Source: Candidatus Aerophobota bacterium
GTDB taxonomy: Bacteria > Aerophobota > Aerophobia > Aerophobales > B3-G15
Direction of reading: 5' to 3'
Assembly: GCA_030615365.1 (NCBI GenBank)
Contig: JAUWZM010000110.1
Span: 1-7,132 of the forward strand
DNA: 7,132 nt
Position numbers and translations under genes: made by a program. This document shows, one piece after another, positions 1 to 6,248 of the stretch (its first letter is position 1; every line of letters starts with the position of its first letter). The notes under the pieces are model-generated. The model saw only the letters and a program-made list of their open reading frames with translations. It had not been told where the DNA came from and ran no database searches.

Positions 1-875
1 AGGGGAAGGTTTTAGGCAAAGGGCAGGATTTTACTATTAAATCTCCTACAAATGATCCGGTTAGAATGTACCTTAAGGAAATTGGAAAAGTTAGGCTTCT
101 TACTGCTTTTGAAGAAGTGCAGCTGGCAAAAAAAAATGAAGCGGGGAACTTAGCAGCAAGACAATTGCTGGTGAAGGCGAACCTGAGACTGGTGGTAAGT
201 ATCGCTAAAAAGTATTTTGGAAGAGGTTTGCTTTTTTTAGACCTCATACAGGAAGGAAATCTTGGACTGATAAAGGCGGTAGAGAAATTTGATTACAGGA
301 GAGGTTTTAAATTTTCTACATACGCAACCTGGTGGATAAGACAAGCTATTACAAGAGCTTTGGCTGATCAGGCCAGAACTATTAGAATCCCGGTTCATAT
401 GATAGATAACATTAATAAATTAGTCAGGGTCCAAAGACAATTGCTTCAAGAACTTGGCAGAGATCCTTCACCTGAAGAGATTTCAGAGAAAATGGATTTT
501 ACACCTGGCAAGATAAGAGAAATAATCAAAATAAGCCAGCATCCTATTTCATTTGAAACTCCAATAGGTGAGAAAGGTGATAGTAACCTTGGCGATTTTA
601 TAGAGGATTCGGAAGTAGAAGCGCCTTCAGATGCTGCATCTTTTACTATGCTGCAGAAGCAGCTACAGATAGTTTTAAACACCTTAAAGTACAGGGAAAG
701 AAAAATTATCCAGTTAAGGTTCGGGCTTATGGATGGACATCCCAGAACTCTTGAAGAAGTGGGCAGGGAGTTTGGAGTAACAAGAGAAAGAATAAGACAG
801 ATAGAATCAAAAGCTTTGGGAAAGCTCAGTCATCCAAACAGAAGCGGTGTTTTGAGGGATTTTCTGGAGCACTAA
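1..875 (+). CDS. rpoD: RNA polymerase sigma factor SigA/RpoD (primary sigma-70), 3' part
   Basis: This is the promoter-recognition subunit of RNA polymerase, cut by the left window edge. The frame is open from base 3, giving 21 codons before the internal ATG at 66, and these include the DPVR part of the conserved [11 protein letters not shown] of region 1.2. The ATG at 66 is therefore not the true start. Counting from that Met, region 2 is at about 38-100 ([46 protein letters not shown]), region 3 at about 115-185 and region 4 at about 200-262, with the helix-turn-helix [14 protein letters not shown]. It ends DFLEH, as primary sigmas do. Several usually invariant positions differ: KVRLL for KVPLL, KYFGRG for [14 protein letters not shown] for ALRKLRHP, and LKYRERK for the usual LxPREEK. 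It could be a diverged or second SigA. Family assignment is certain; housekeeping status is inferred. Confidence 0.95.
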   Translation, partial: GKVLGKGQDFTIKSPTNDPVRMYLKEIGKVRLLTAFEEVQLAKKNEAGNLAARQLLVKANLRLVVSIAKKYFGRGLLFLDLIQEGNLGLIKAVEKFDYRRGFKFSTYATWWIRQAITRALADQARTIRIPVHMIDNINKLVRVQRQLLQELGRDPSPEEISEKMDFTPGKIREIIKISQHPISFETPIGEKGDSNLGDFIEDSEVEAPSDAASFTMLQKQLQIVLNTLKYRERKIIQLRFGLMDGHPRTLEEVGREFGVTRERIRQIESKALGKLSHPNRSGVLRDFLEH

Positions 876-926
876 GTTAACTGTATGCTGTAATTTTGTT
901 GTGGTTTATCATGTTACCAGGTTTGT

Positions 927-950
927 TACCGGCTTTTTAGCGGGTATTTT
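927..950 (+). terminator. Probable intrinsic terminator after the sigma factor gene
   Basis: TACCGGC (927-933) and GCGGGTA (940-946) form a stem with one G-G mismatch around a TTTTTA loop, followed by TTTT. It lies about 50 bases after the sigma stop codon. A second, weaker AT-rich hairpin, AAAGTG (951-956) with CACTTT (966-971), is followed by four more T and may act with it. Neither stem is strong. Confidence 0.45.
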
Positions 951-988
951 AAAGTGGAATTTAATCACTTTTTTTAGCTAAATTACTA

Positions 989-1016
989 TTGAAATAAACT
1001 TCTTATATACTATAAT
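989..1016 (+). promoter_or_regulatory. Promoter of the tRNA-Asn gene
   Basis: TTGAAA (989-994) and a perfect TATAAT (1011-1016) are separated by 16 bases, a good match to a vegetative sigma-70 promoter. The predicted transcription start is near 1023, about 14 bases before the tRNA 5' end. This placement fits a stable-RNA promoter. Confidence 0.65.
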
Positions 1017-1036
1017 AGCTTATCGTGTATCCAAGT

Positions 1037-1108
<72 letters not shown>

Positions 1109-1110
1109 CA

Positions 1111-1299
1111 ACCAAACCAAGCATTAAAAATAGTGACCACCTTCCCTCAATTTGATAGGCATTATCTAATCCTTATGTTAGTTGTGAAAAGGCTTTATAA
1201 TAGAATTATTACACAGAGGACAAGTTGTTGCCTCGCGGTGATGGTGGCAGGGTGTATGACTCCATGTGTGGAAAATGTAAATGAAGGCAAGGGTAAAAG
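1111..1299 (+). promoter_or_regulatory. Leader of the ABC-F gene: -10 box, short reading frames, possible SD-masking helix
   Basis: A TATAAT box lies at 1196-1201, with no good -35 at 17 bases. Downstream, GAGGA (1216-1220) is placed 7 bases before a TTG at 1228 that would open an 18-residue frame ending in a TGA at 1282-1284. A second frame opens at the ATG at 1241, encodes 20 residues, and its TGA (1301-1303) overlaps the ABC-F start as ATGA. TTGCCT (1228-1233) is complementary to AGGCAA (1285-1290), which touches the ABC-F Shine-Dalgarno AAGGG (1289-1293). The helix, the frames and any control role are inference from these matches only. Confidence 0.35.
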
Positions 1300-3192
1300 A
1301 TGAATATTCTTTCGATGGAAAATGTGACGAAGAGCTTTACTGAGAAGATGTTGTTTGAACAGGTGTCTCTGGGGATTAAGGACAACGACCGCATTGGCGT
1401 GGTCGGGATCAATGGAACGGGAAAGTCCACATTTTTGAAAATAATCAGCGGGCATATAGAGCCAGATTCAGGAAACATCTCACGTAGGAACAATCTAACG
1501 GTGCAGTGCCTCTCGCAAGCCTTGGAGTTTGATGAGAGTATGACTGTCCTTGAGCATATTTTACACGGAGAGCATCCGCTGATGAAGACGATCAGGGCAT
1601 ATGAGGCCACGACACATCAGCTGCATGAAGCACCAAACGACGAAAGCCTCCAAAAAAGGCTGATTGAGTATGCTGAGAGGATGGATGCACTGGATGCCTG
1701 GAATGTAGAGATTCAGGCGAAAAGTATTTTAAGTAAGCTCGGGATATCGGATATAGACCGAAAGATTGGGGAGCTATCAGCCGGTCAGAGGAAAAGAATT
1801 GCTCTGGCAGAGGCGCTAATTCAGCCTGCGGACCTCTTGATTTTGGATGAGCCGACCAACCATATTGATTTGGAGACAATCAAATGGCTGGAGGATTATT
1901 TGAGCCAGCGAAAAGGGGCGCTGCTTTTAGTGACCCATGACCGTTATTTCCTTAATAGGGTCGTCAATTGCATCATTGAAATAGATAAAGGAAAGCTGTA
2001 TTCCTATGACGGTAACTTTGAATATTTTCTGGAAAAGAAAACGCTGCGCGGAGAAACTCAAACCTCGATGGAAGAAAAGCGAAGACGGCTGTATATAAAT
2101 GAGCTGGTGTGGATCCGCCGGGGGGCCAGGGCGAGAACGACCAAGCAGAAGGCCAGGATTGCCCGTTTCGAGGAGATGAAAGGGGCATGGACAGGAAAAG
2201 AAATCGCCAGGGAGCAGCTTGAGCTTCCGGTTGCTTATACCCGCCTCGGAAAAAAAGTAGTTGAGTTTGATAACGTATCCAAGTCGTTTGACGGGCTGAC
2301 GGTTATCAAAAACTTCAGTATCAAGATAAGCCCAACGGACAGGATAGGCATTGTTGGCCCAAACGGCGCGGGCAAGACGGTCCTGTTAAATCTTGTTGCC
2401 GGATTGATTGCCCCGGATAAAGGTGACATCAGTATCGGGGAAACGGTTAAGATTGCATATTACCAACAAAACAATGAGGATATGGACAACTCGATTCGTA
2501 TGATCGATTATATCAAGCAAACGGCGGAATACGTTGAAACAAGCAGTGGGTACACAATATCGGCGAGCCAAATGCTTGAACGATTCCTTTTTGACGGTAG
2601 CCAGCAGTACAGTTTTATTAAAAATCTTTCGGGCGGCGAAAAGAGACGGCTCTTGTTAGCCAAGGTCCTGATGGAAAAACCGAATGTCCTGCTCCTGGAT
2701 GAGCCGACAAATGATCTGGATATACAAACCCTTGAGGTATTGGAGGAATATCTGGAATATTTCCAGGGCTCTGTGCTGGTTGCATCTCATGACAGGTATT
2801 TTCTCGATAAAACAACTGACCGGCTGATAGCAGTAAAAGGTGACGGAAGGATTGAATTTTACAACGACCTTGGAGCGTATGGATGCAGCCTGATGGCTGG
2901 TGAGCCAAAGGCAAGGCAACAAAGCAAAGTGGTGAGGCGGCCCGCCAGAGTTAACCAAAAAACAAAATTTACTTTTGCTGAAAGCAGGGAGTTTGCTCAG
3001 ATCGACAGTGTCATCGGGAAATTAGAGGCAGAGCTGGCAAGACTTACTGAAGAAATGAGCGGGAGCTGGTCGGCCTATGTCAGCATGCGGGAACTCGTAG
3101 CGCAGCAAAAAAAACTTCAGGCCGAGCTGGCAGAAAAAATGGAACGCTGGGTCTATCTGCATGAGCTGGCTGAGAAAATAGAGCGACAGTAA
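1300..3192 (+). CDS. uup: ABC-F family ATPase, Uup/YfmR-like (ribosome-associated)
   Basis: A soluble protein of 630 residues with two ATP-binding cassettes and no membrane segments; E. coli Uup is of similar length (about 635). Cassette 1 has Walker A GINGTGKST (36-44), signature LSAGQ (159-163), Walker B LLILDEP (179-185) and switch His213. Cassette 2 has Walker A GPNGAGKT (353-360), signature LSGGE (443-447), Walker B LLLDEP (464-469) and His497. The interdomain linker ELVWIRRGARARTTKQKAR and a charged C-terminal coiled coil (about 570-628) are Uup traits. ABC-F proteins of this group bind the ribosomal E site and relieve stalled translation; YfmR works alongside EF-P. A role in antibiotic resistance is possible but the linker does not point to it. 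The start is supported by AAGGG six bases upstream. The gene is richer in G+C than its neighbours, suggesting transfer. Confidence 0.92.
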   Translation: MNILSMENVTKSFTEKMLFEQVSLGIKDNDRIGVVGINGTGKSTFLKIISGHIEPDSGNISRRNNLTVQCLSQALEFDESMTVLEHILHGEHPLMKTIRAYEATTHQLHEAPNDESLQKRLIEYAERMDALDAWNVEIQAKSILSKLGISDIDRKIGELSAGQRKRIALAEALIQPADLLILDEPTNHIDLETIKWLEDYLSQRKGALLLVTHDRYFLNRVVNCIIEIDKGKLYSYDGNFEYFLEKKTLRGETQTSMEEKRRRLYINELVWIRRGARARTTKQKARIARFEEMKGAWTGKEIAREQLELPVAYTRLGKKVVEFDNVSKSFDGLTVIKNFSIKISPTDRIGIVGPNGAGKTVLLNLVAGLIAPDKGDISIGETVKIAYYQQNNEDMDNSIRMIDYIKQTAEYVETSSGYTISASQMLERFLFDGSQQYSFIKNLSGGEKRRLLLAKVLMEKPNVLLLDEPTNDLDIQTLEVLEEYLEYFQGSVLVASHDRYFLDKTTDRLIAVKGDGRIEFYNDLGAYGCSLMAGEPKARQQSKVVRRPARVNQKTKFTFAESREFAQIDSVIGKLEAELARLTEEMSGSWSAYVSMRELVAQQKKLQAELAEKMERWVYLHELAEKIERQ

Positions 3193-3252
3193 GATTCATA
3201 CATGGAAGTAACTAATCCTGACCAAAATGGCCAGCCAAGGTAAGTATTAAAT

Positions 3253-3387
3253 TTAAATGCCAAACTCTCCTGCCCATAACATTTCTAAAAATATTTTCCA
3301 GGGAATTATTTTTATATCATCTATATCTCTGGGGTATTTTTCCTGACTTACAACTAAAAGGTGCTTTACTTTTTCATCTTCCCGCAA
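3253..3387 (-). pseudogene. C-terminal fragment of an unrecognised gene, cut by the IS end
   Basis: On the minus strand a 44-codon open frame runs from the IS boundary at 3388 to a TAA at 3253-3255. The predicted peptide contains HLLVVSQEKYPRDIDDIKII and then PWKIFLEMLWAGEFGI, a composition typical of real protein rather than random frame. It has no start codon of its own and reads straight into the IS terminal repeat, so the 5' part of the gene was lost. No continuation exists beyond the other end of the IS. I do not recognise the family. Confidence 0.5.
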
Positions 3388-3413
3388 TGACCTTTCCCCA
3401 AAAAACTAGTCCA
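3388..3413. repeat. Left outer terminal inverted repeat of the IS
   Basis: It begins TGACCTT and ends CCCCAAAAAACTAGTCCA. It pairs with the complement of 4636-4661 at 21 of 26 positions, including the seven outermost bases. Terminal TG and the C-rich/A5-6 block are usual for IS3-family ends. Confidence 0.8.
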
Positions 3414-3446
3414 ATTTGAAAGTTAGGATTCAGGCCATTCGAGGGT

Positions 3447-3464
3447 CCCCCAAAAACTAGTCCA
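3447..3464. repeat. Internal second copy of the IS end motif
   Basis: CCCCCAAAAACTAGTCCA repeats the inner 18 bases of the outer left end with one difference, displaced by 51 bp, and lies only 9 bases from the orfB stop codon. The outermost TGACCTT is not conserved here. It is either a second transposase binding site or the relic of another end. Confidence 0.7.
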
Positions 3465-3473
3465 CCTATAATG

Positions 3474-4319
3474 TTAGTAATCCGGCTTATTTGCCTCTAT
3501 GGACAGGCTCCTGGCAAAGTCACTGGGCGTCATATTGCCCAGGGAACTATGAGGCCTAAACTCATTATAGTCCCTTCTCCATGCATCTAATTTACTCTGT
3601 GCATCCTCGATTGACAGGAACCAATTGGTATTTAAAAACTCATCTCTAAGACTACCATTAAAAGACTCAATGAATGCATTATCTACTGGTTTTCCAGGAC
3701 GGGAGAACTCAAGCTTAATGTTATTTTGATAGCTCCAGTTATCAAGCGCCTTGGAGATAAACTCAGGACCATTGTCCACCCTGATCCTTTCAGGTAGTCC
3801 TCTATAGTAGCTAATGTGGTTTAATATATCAACTACTGTATCTCCAGTTATTTTACTATCGGCGTAAATATTTAAACATTCTCTGCTATATATATCCAAC
3901 ATGGTAAGCGCCCTAAAGCGCCTTCCATTAAATAGTGCATCGGACATAAAATCCATAGCCCAGCACTGATTGATTCTAGTAATATCCACTTTAGGTATCC
4001 TGGCCTGGCTGATTCTCTTCCTTCTTCCTTTGTAACGCAAATTAAGCCCTTCCTGGCAGTATATCCTGTATACGGCCTTATGGTTTACCTTCCAACCCTC
4101 TCGCATAAGCAGTACATGTATCCTCTTATATCCATATCTTACCCTTGCCTGAGCGATATCCCTGATTCGCATCCTAAGCGGGATCTGCCCGTCTCTTTTG
4201 GCTATATAGCGCTGGGATCCTCTGCAGAATTTGATCAATTTACATCCACGTCTTTCGCTAATATCATAATGCGCCTGCAGCCAACATACGGCTTCCCTTT
4301 TAGCTGCAGGCTTTAAAAC
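3474..4319 (-). CDS. IS3-family transposase OrfB (DDE catalytic subunit)
   Basis: This is the catalytic half of the transposase. Numbered from the internal ATG at 4238, an N-terminal HTH_21-like region (about 15-60, YGYKRIHVLL) precedes the RNase H-fold integrase core. The catalytic residues are D96 (WAMDF), D155 (VDNGPEF) and E191 (FIESFNG); the last two are separated by exactly 35 residues, the DD(35)E arrangement. RPHSSLGNMTP near the C-terminus is also standard. The frame stays open upstream of 4238 to 4319 and encodes family-like sequence (KPAAKREAVCWL), with no usable start there. Expression is therefore most likely as an OrfAB fusion through the -1 slippery site, not from the ATG at 4238. 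Confidence 0.92.
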   Translation of the reverse strand, partial: VLKPAAKREAVCWLQAHYDISERRGCKLIKFCRGSQRYIAKRDGQIPLRMRIRDIAQARVRYGYKRIHVLLMREGWKVNHKAVYRIYCQEGLNLRYKGRRKRISQARIPKVDITRINQCWAMDFMSDALFNGRRFRALTMLDIYSRECLNIYADSKITGDTVVDILNHISYYRGLPERIRVDNGPEFISKALDNWSYQNNIKLEFSRPGKPVDNAFIESFNGSLRDEFLNTNWFLSIEDAQSKLDAWRRDYNEFRPHSSLGNMTPSDFARSLSIEANKPDY

Positions 4320-4579
4320 TTTTTTGACAGCACATCCTGAAGCATCTGTTTATCCAGGCTTAGATCAGCCACTAGTTTCTTAAGTTGGCGGTTCTCTTCT
4401 TCAAGCTGCTTTAGCCTTCTGAGATCGCTGGGCATCATACCACCATATTTCTTCTTCCACCGGTAGAAGGTTTGTTCAGTAATTCCCATCTTTCTTATTA
4501 CTTCTCTTACCGGTGTCCCTGTTTCTGCCTGCTTTAAGGCAAAGGCAATCTGCTCTTCAGTAAATTTGCTTCTTTTCAT
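4313..4579 (-). CDS. IS3-family transposase OrfA (DNA-binding subunit)
   Basis: An 88-residue protein that recognises the IS ends. It begins MKRSKFTEEQIAFALKQAE, has a helix-turn-helix at about 20-45 (VREVIRKMGITEQTFYRWKKKYGG), and a leucine-zipper coiled coil at about 55-85 (RRLKQLEEENRQLKKLVADL). This order and the ending DVLSKKF match the IS407 group. AAAGGA lies nine to ten bases before the ATG. Its stop overlaps the OrfB frame. Made alone, OrfA usually represses transposition; joined to OrfB by frameshifting it gives the active enzyme. Confidence 0.92.
   Translation of the reverse strand: MKRSKFTEEQIAFALKQAETGTPVREVIRKMGITEQTFYRWKKKYGGMMPSDLRRLKQLEEENRQLKKLVADLSLDKQMLQDVLSKKF
4319..4325 (-). 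promoter_or_regulatory. Programmed -1 frameshift site A_AAA_AAG
   Basis: On the minus strand the orfA codons TCA AAA AAG contain A_AAA_AAG in the correct phase. A -1 slip changes the reading to GTT TTA AAG CCT, which enters OrfB (VLKPAAKRE). This is the standard IS3-family site, and OrfB has no other credible start. Confidence 0.85.
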
Positions 4580-4597
4580 CTTTTTTGATCCTTTCTT

Positions 4598-4628
4598 TGT
4601 TAGTTTTATTATACAGTCAAAACTAACA
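4598..4628 (-). promoter_or_regulatory. IS promoter inside a perfect inverted repeat
   Basis: TGTTAGTTTT (4598-4607) and AAAACTAACA (4619-4628) are a perfect 10-bp inverted repeat with an 11-base loop. The minus-strand loop reads GACTGTATAAT, and its TATAAT (4609-4614) is the likely -10 box of the transposase; CAGACA 18 bases upstream is a partial -35. The transcript would start inside the second arm. Confidence 0.6.
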
Positions 4629-4635
4629 TCTTGTC

Positions 4636-4661
4636 TGGATCAGTTTTTCGGGAGAAGGTCA
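4636..4661. repeat. Right outer terminal inverted repeat of the IS (upstream of orfA)
   Basis: It reads TGGATCAGTTTTTCGGGAGA and then AGGTCA. Its complement matches the left outer end at 21 of 26 positions. It sits about 57 bases upstream of the orfA start, as is usual for the promoter-proximal end. Confidence 0.8.
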
Positions 4662-4690
4662 CAGTAAAATAAAAAAAAGAAGAAAAGATT

Positions 4691-4756
4691 ATGCTAAGAA
4701 AACACTATACACCGGAGCAGATCATTAACTCACTAAGAGAAGCAGAGATACTTTGA
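4691..4756 (+). pseudogene. Truncated N-terminus of a second IS3-family OrfA
   Basis: The plus-strand frame encodes MLRKHYTPEQIINSLREAEI, then L and a TGA at 4754-4756. The pattern (K/R)R..(Y/H)(T/S)PEQII..LREAE is the start of another IS3-family OrfA lineage, different from the intact one next to it and in opposite orientation. The helix-turn-helix that should follow is absent in all frames downstream. No matching terminal repeat is visible, since the neighbouring IS begins 30 bases upstream. Confidence 0.7.
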
Positions 4757-4851
4757 GGAGATTACAAAACCAATTCAGTATCAATATTACCTTTAGTTTT
4801 CTCACTTGGTAAAGTAAGAGTCGGTTTGAAAATTTATATTCTTAAGCGAAA

Positions 4852-5898
4852 TCATCTGAAATTGAGATTTATATTATTCTTTCCAGCATAGGCTTTAGCA
4901 AGTGATATAAACATTGCGCCTCTGTTCTTTTTAATTTTCCCGGTAAGATGTGCATCCTTAATTATGCTCAAAAATATTCTTACTCGCTGTTCTGGGATTT
5001 TATCAACTACAGTTCGAAATGCCCCCAAGCTGTGATCATCCACAAGCTCTTCTGCTATTTCTCTTGCCAGTAGCTCCTTTTCTTTAGACCTATATCTATT
5101 TATTTTAGGATATTCTTTTACTACACTGTTTTTAATGTATTTACCTTTTGGATCAGTCTTTTTGTCTTTTCCGGAGTCTTTAGGTTCTATAAAGTTACAT
5201 TTTCCCTTATCTTTTAGGGATTCTTTTATTTTTCTCCTAATATCGTTAATATCCTCTTCATCTTCTGCTACTATTTCCTTTATCTCCCCTTTAGAGTTTT
5301 CCACAACCACTTTTCTACTTGCCCTATTAACGTTATTTAAATTAGTTTCATTAACATCAGTATCACTAGGGTGTACTTTCGGCACTTCTAGAGGTGTATT
5401 TTTGACACTTCTAGAAATGCCATCTTGGCACTTCTGATTATTAAGTAGTTCTGGTTTCAATATATAAATCCTATTAGGCTTACCTTGCCCCATTTTTTTC
5501 TCAAAAATTAATTTATATTTATTAAGACTTTTTTTATACCTTATAACAGTTCTTATTCCTGCGTCTAAAATTTTAGATAATTCTTCAACGCTAAATACTA
5601 AATATATAAATCCACTACTATCTCTCCAGTTGTTTTTTATAGACAGATCCAGCCTATCTCTCAATATTGAATACATAAGCTTTGGGCCAAGAGAGAGTCC
5701 TTTATATTTAGGGTTTTCAAAAAGAGCTTTTGGTGTTTGATAAAACCTTAGGGTTATCTCTTCTTTTAAAGTATAAAATCTATCTGATGGGATAGAATTA
5801 TATTCTTTGTTGTTTGGGGAGCCGTTGGAGTTACTGGGAGGCAGCCCAGGCTTTTTACGTATATTTTCTCTATTATCTCTTAAGTTACTCTTACTCAT
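4852..5898 (-). CDS. repA: Plasmid replication initiator, RepA_N family
   Basis: An initiator protein for theta replication of low-copy Gram-positive plasmids and some integrative elements. The 348-residue product has the RepA_N winged-helix domain at about 40-150 (RFYTLKEEITLRFYQTPKALF, LGPKLMYSILRDRLDLS, GFIYLVFSVEELSKILDAG, RTVIRYKKSLNKYKLI). A variable, highly charged linker follows (about 150-265), then a C-terminal domain (about 268-343, LAREIAEELVDDHSLGAF, NRGAMFISLAKAYAG). In this family the N-terminal domain is conserved and the C-terminal one follows the host genus. The linker DNA carries 23-bp spaced repeats, matching the known habit of RepA_N plasmids of having the origin inside rep. 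The start is supported by AGGA nine bases before the ATG. A strong hairpin terminator lies 35 bases upstream. No partner par gene is visible. Confidence 0.88.
   Translation of the reverse strand: MSKSNLRDNRENIRKKPGLPPSNSNGSPNNKEYNSIPSDRFYTLKEEITLRFYQTPKALFENPKYKGLSLGPKLMYSILRDRLDLSIKNNWRDSSGFIYLVFSVEELSKILDAGIRTVIRYKKSLNKYKLIFEKKMGQGKPNRIYILKPELLNNQKCQDGISRSVKNTPLEVPKVHPSDTDVNETNLNNVNRASRKVVVENSKGEIKEIVAEDEEDINDIRRKIKESLKDKGKCNFIEPKDSGKDKKTDPKGKYIKNSVVKEYPKINRYRSKEKELLAREIAEELVDDHSLGAFRTVVDKIPEQRVRIFLSIIKDAHLTGKIKKNRGAMFISLAKAYAGKNNINLNFR
5370..5438. repeat. Iteron-like direct repeats, candidate replication origin inside rep
   Basis: GGCACTTCTAGA (5381-5392), GACACTTCTAGA (5404-5415) and GGCACTTCTGAT (5427-5438) start exactly 23 bases apart. 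GGTGTA also recurs at 23 bases (5370 and 5393), hinting at a degenerate fourth unit. Unit one has dyad symmetry, CACTTCTAGAGGTG. The period is not a multiple of three, so the encoded peptide does not repeat; this favours selection on DNA. The position, within the rep linker, is where RepA_N plasmids keep their origin. Confidence 0.65.
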
Positions 5899-5932
5899 TA
5901 TAGGATTTCCTGTTTAAATTTTTATCTAATGC

Positions 5933-5959
5933 AAAAAAGCCCGGCATTATACCGAGCTT
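5933..5959 (-). terminator. Strong intrinsic terminator between the AbiE-side remnants and rep
   Basis: On the minus strand AAGCTCGG, loop TATAATG and CCGGGCTT form an 8-bp stem with a single G-U pair, followed by six T. It starts seven bases after the stop of the remnant ending at 5966 and finishes 35 bases before the rep start. The plus strand also has a partial T tail (CTTTTATATTT), so it could work both ways. The loop contains TATAAT but there is no good -35. Confidence 0.8.
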
Positions 5960-5965
5960 TTATAT

Positions 5966-6248
5966 TTAAATAACTTTGATTTTCTTTTTAAATGTAAGAT
6001 CTACATTAATTGAATTATCTTCGACATTTGCTAAAACTAGTGCTATATCCTCTGGGTTTTTAAGGTATACGCTAGGTGAACTGCCTCCGCCATTCGCCCT
6101 GAATCGGTCAAATGCTGGTTTTATACCACTGGTGAGTTAATTCTTCTATTGATTTTATCCTTTTTATTTCCAAATTCAATAGGTAATTTTTTAAAATTAT
6201 CCTTTCATGTTCATAGTGTAGCTGTGAATTATAATTATAAACATAAGC
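5966..6248 (-). pseudogene. Unrecognised small gene remnant, split between two frames
   Basis: Two overlapping minus-strand open segments look coding. The first (6248-6108) carries HYEHERIILKNYLLNLEIKR and EELTHQWYKTSI before a TGA. The second (6136-5966) carries KPAFDRFRANGGGSSPSVYL and ends FKKKIKVI followed by TAA. Dropping one A from the AAAA at the overlap would join them as HQWYK-PAFDRF. Neither segment has an ATG. It follows the AbiEi remnant directly, where an AbiEii-type toxin would be expected, but I see no nucleotidyltransferase motif and do not assign it. Confidence 0.4.

Larger units (their letters stand above)
3388..4661 (-). mobile_element. Complete IS3-family insertion sequence, IS407-like group
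   Basis: The element is 1274 bp, normal for the family. The outer ends are inverted repeats that match at 21 of 26 positions and start with TG (3388-3413 and the complement of 4636-4661). They enclose orfA and orfB on the minus strand, linked by an A_AAA_AAG slippery heptamer. The flanks are CGCAA on the left and CAGTA on the right, so no 3-5 bp target duplication is visible. Both transposase frames are intact, with all catalytic residues, so it may still be mobile. The exact left boundary is open because a second copy of the end motif lies 51 bp inside it. Confidence 0.85.

Noticed and set aside
1209..1610. 133-codon minus-strand frame and the similar frames opposite the ABC-F gene
   Set aside because: These are antisense shadows of a G+C-richer gene with clear motifs on the plus strand; none shows a family signature.
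3441..3451. TTCGAGGGTCCCCC as a second copy of the tRNA 3' end (att site)
   Set aside because: Only TTCGAG matches the tRNA T loop and the rest belongs to the IS end motif; a chance match.
4080..4316. 78-codon plus-strand frame within the IS
   Set aside because: It is antisense to the start of OrfB, and the OrfB reading carries recognisable transposase sequence across the same bases.
4799..4821. Hairpin CTCACTT-GGTA-AAGTAAG downstream of rep as a terminator
   Set aside because: The stem has a mismatch and there is no T run on the rep (minus) strand after it; support is too weak to annotate.
5135..5437. 100-codon open frame on the plus strand
   Set aside because: It lies antisense within the rep gene. 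Its serine/leucine/phenylalanine-rich product mirrors rep's charged codons, and it has no domain.
6221..6240. AATTATAATT palindrome as an operator
   Set aside because: In such AT-rich DNA a 10-bp palindrome of A and T is expected by chance.
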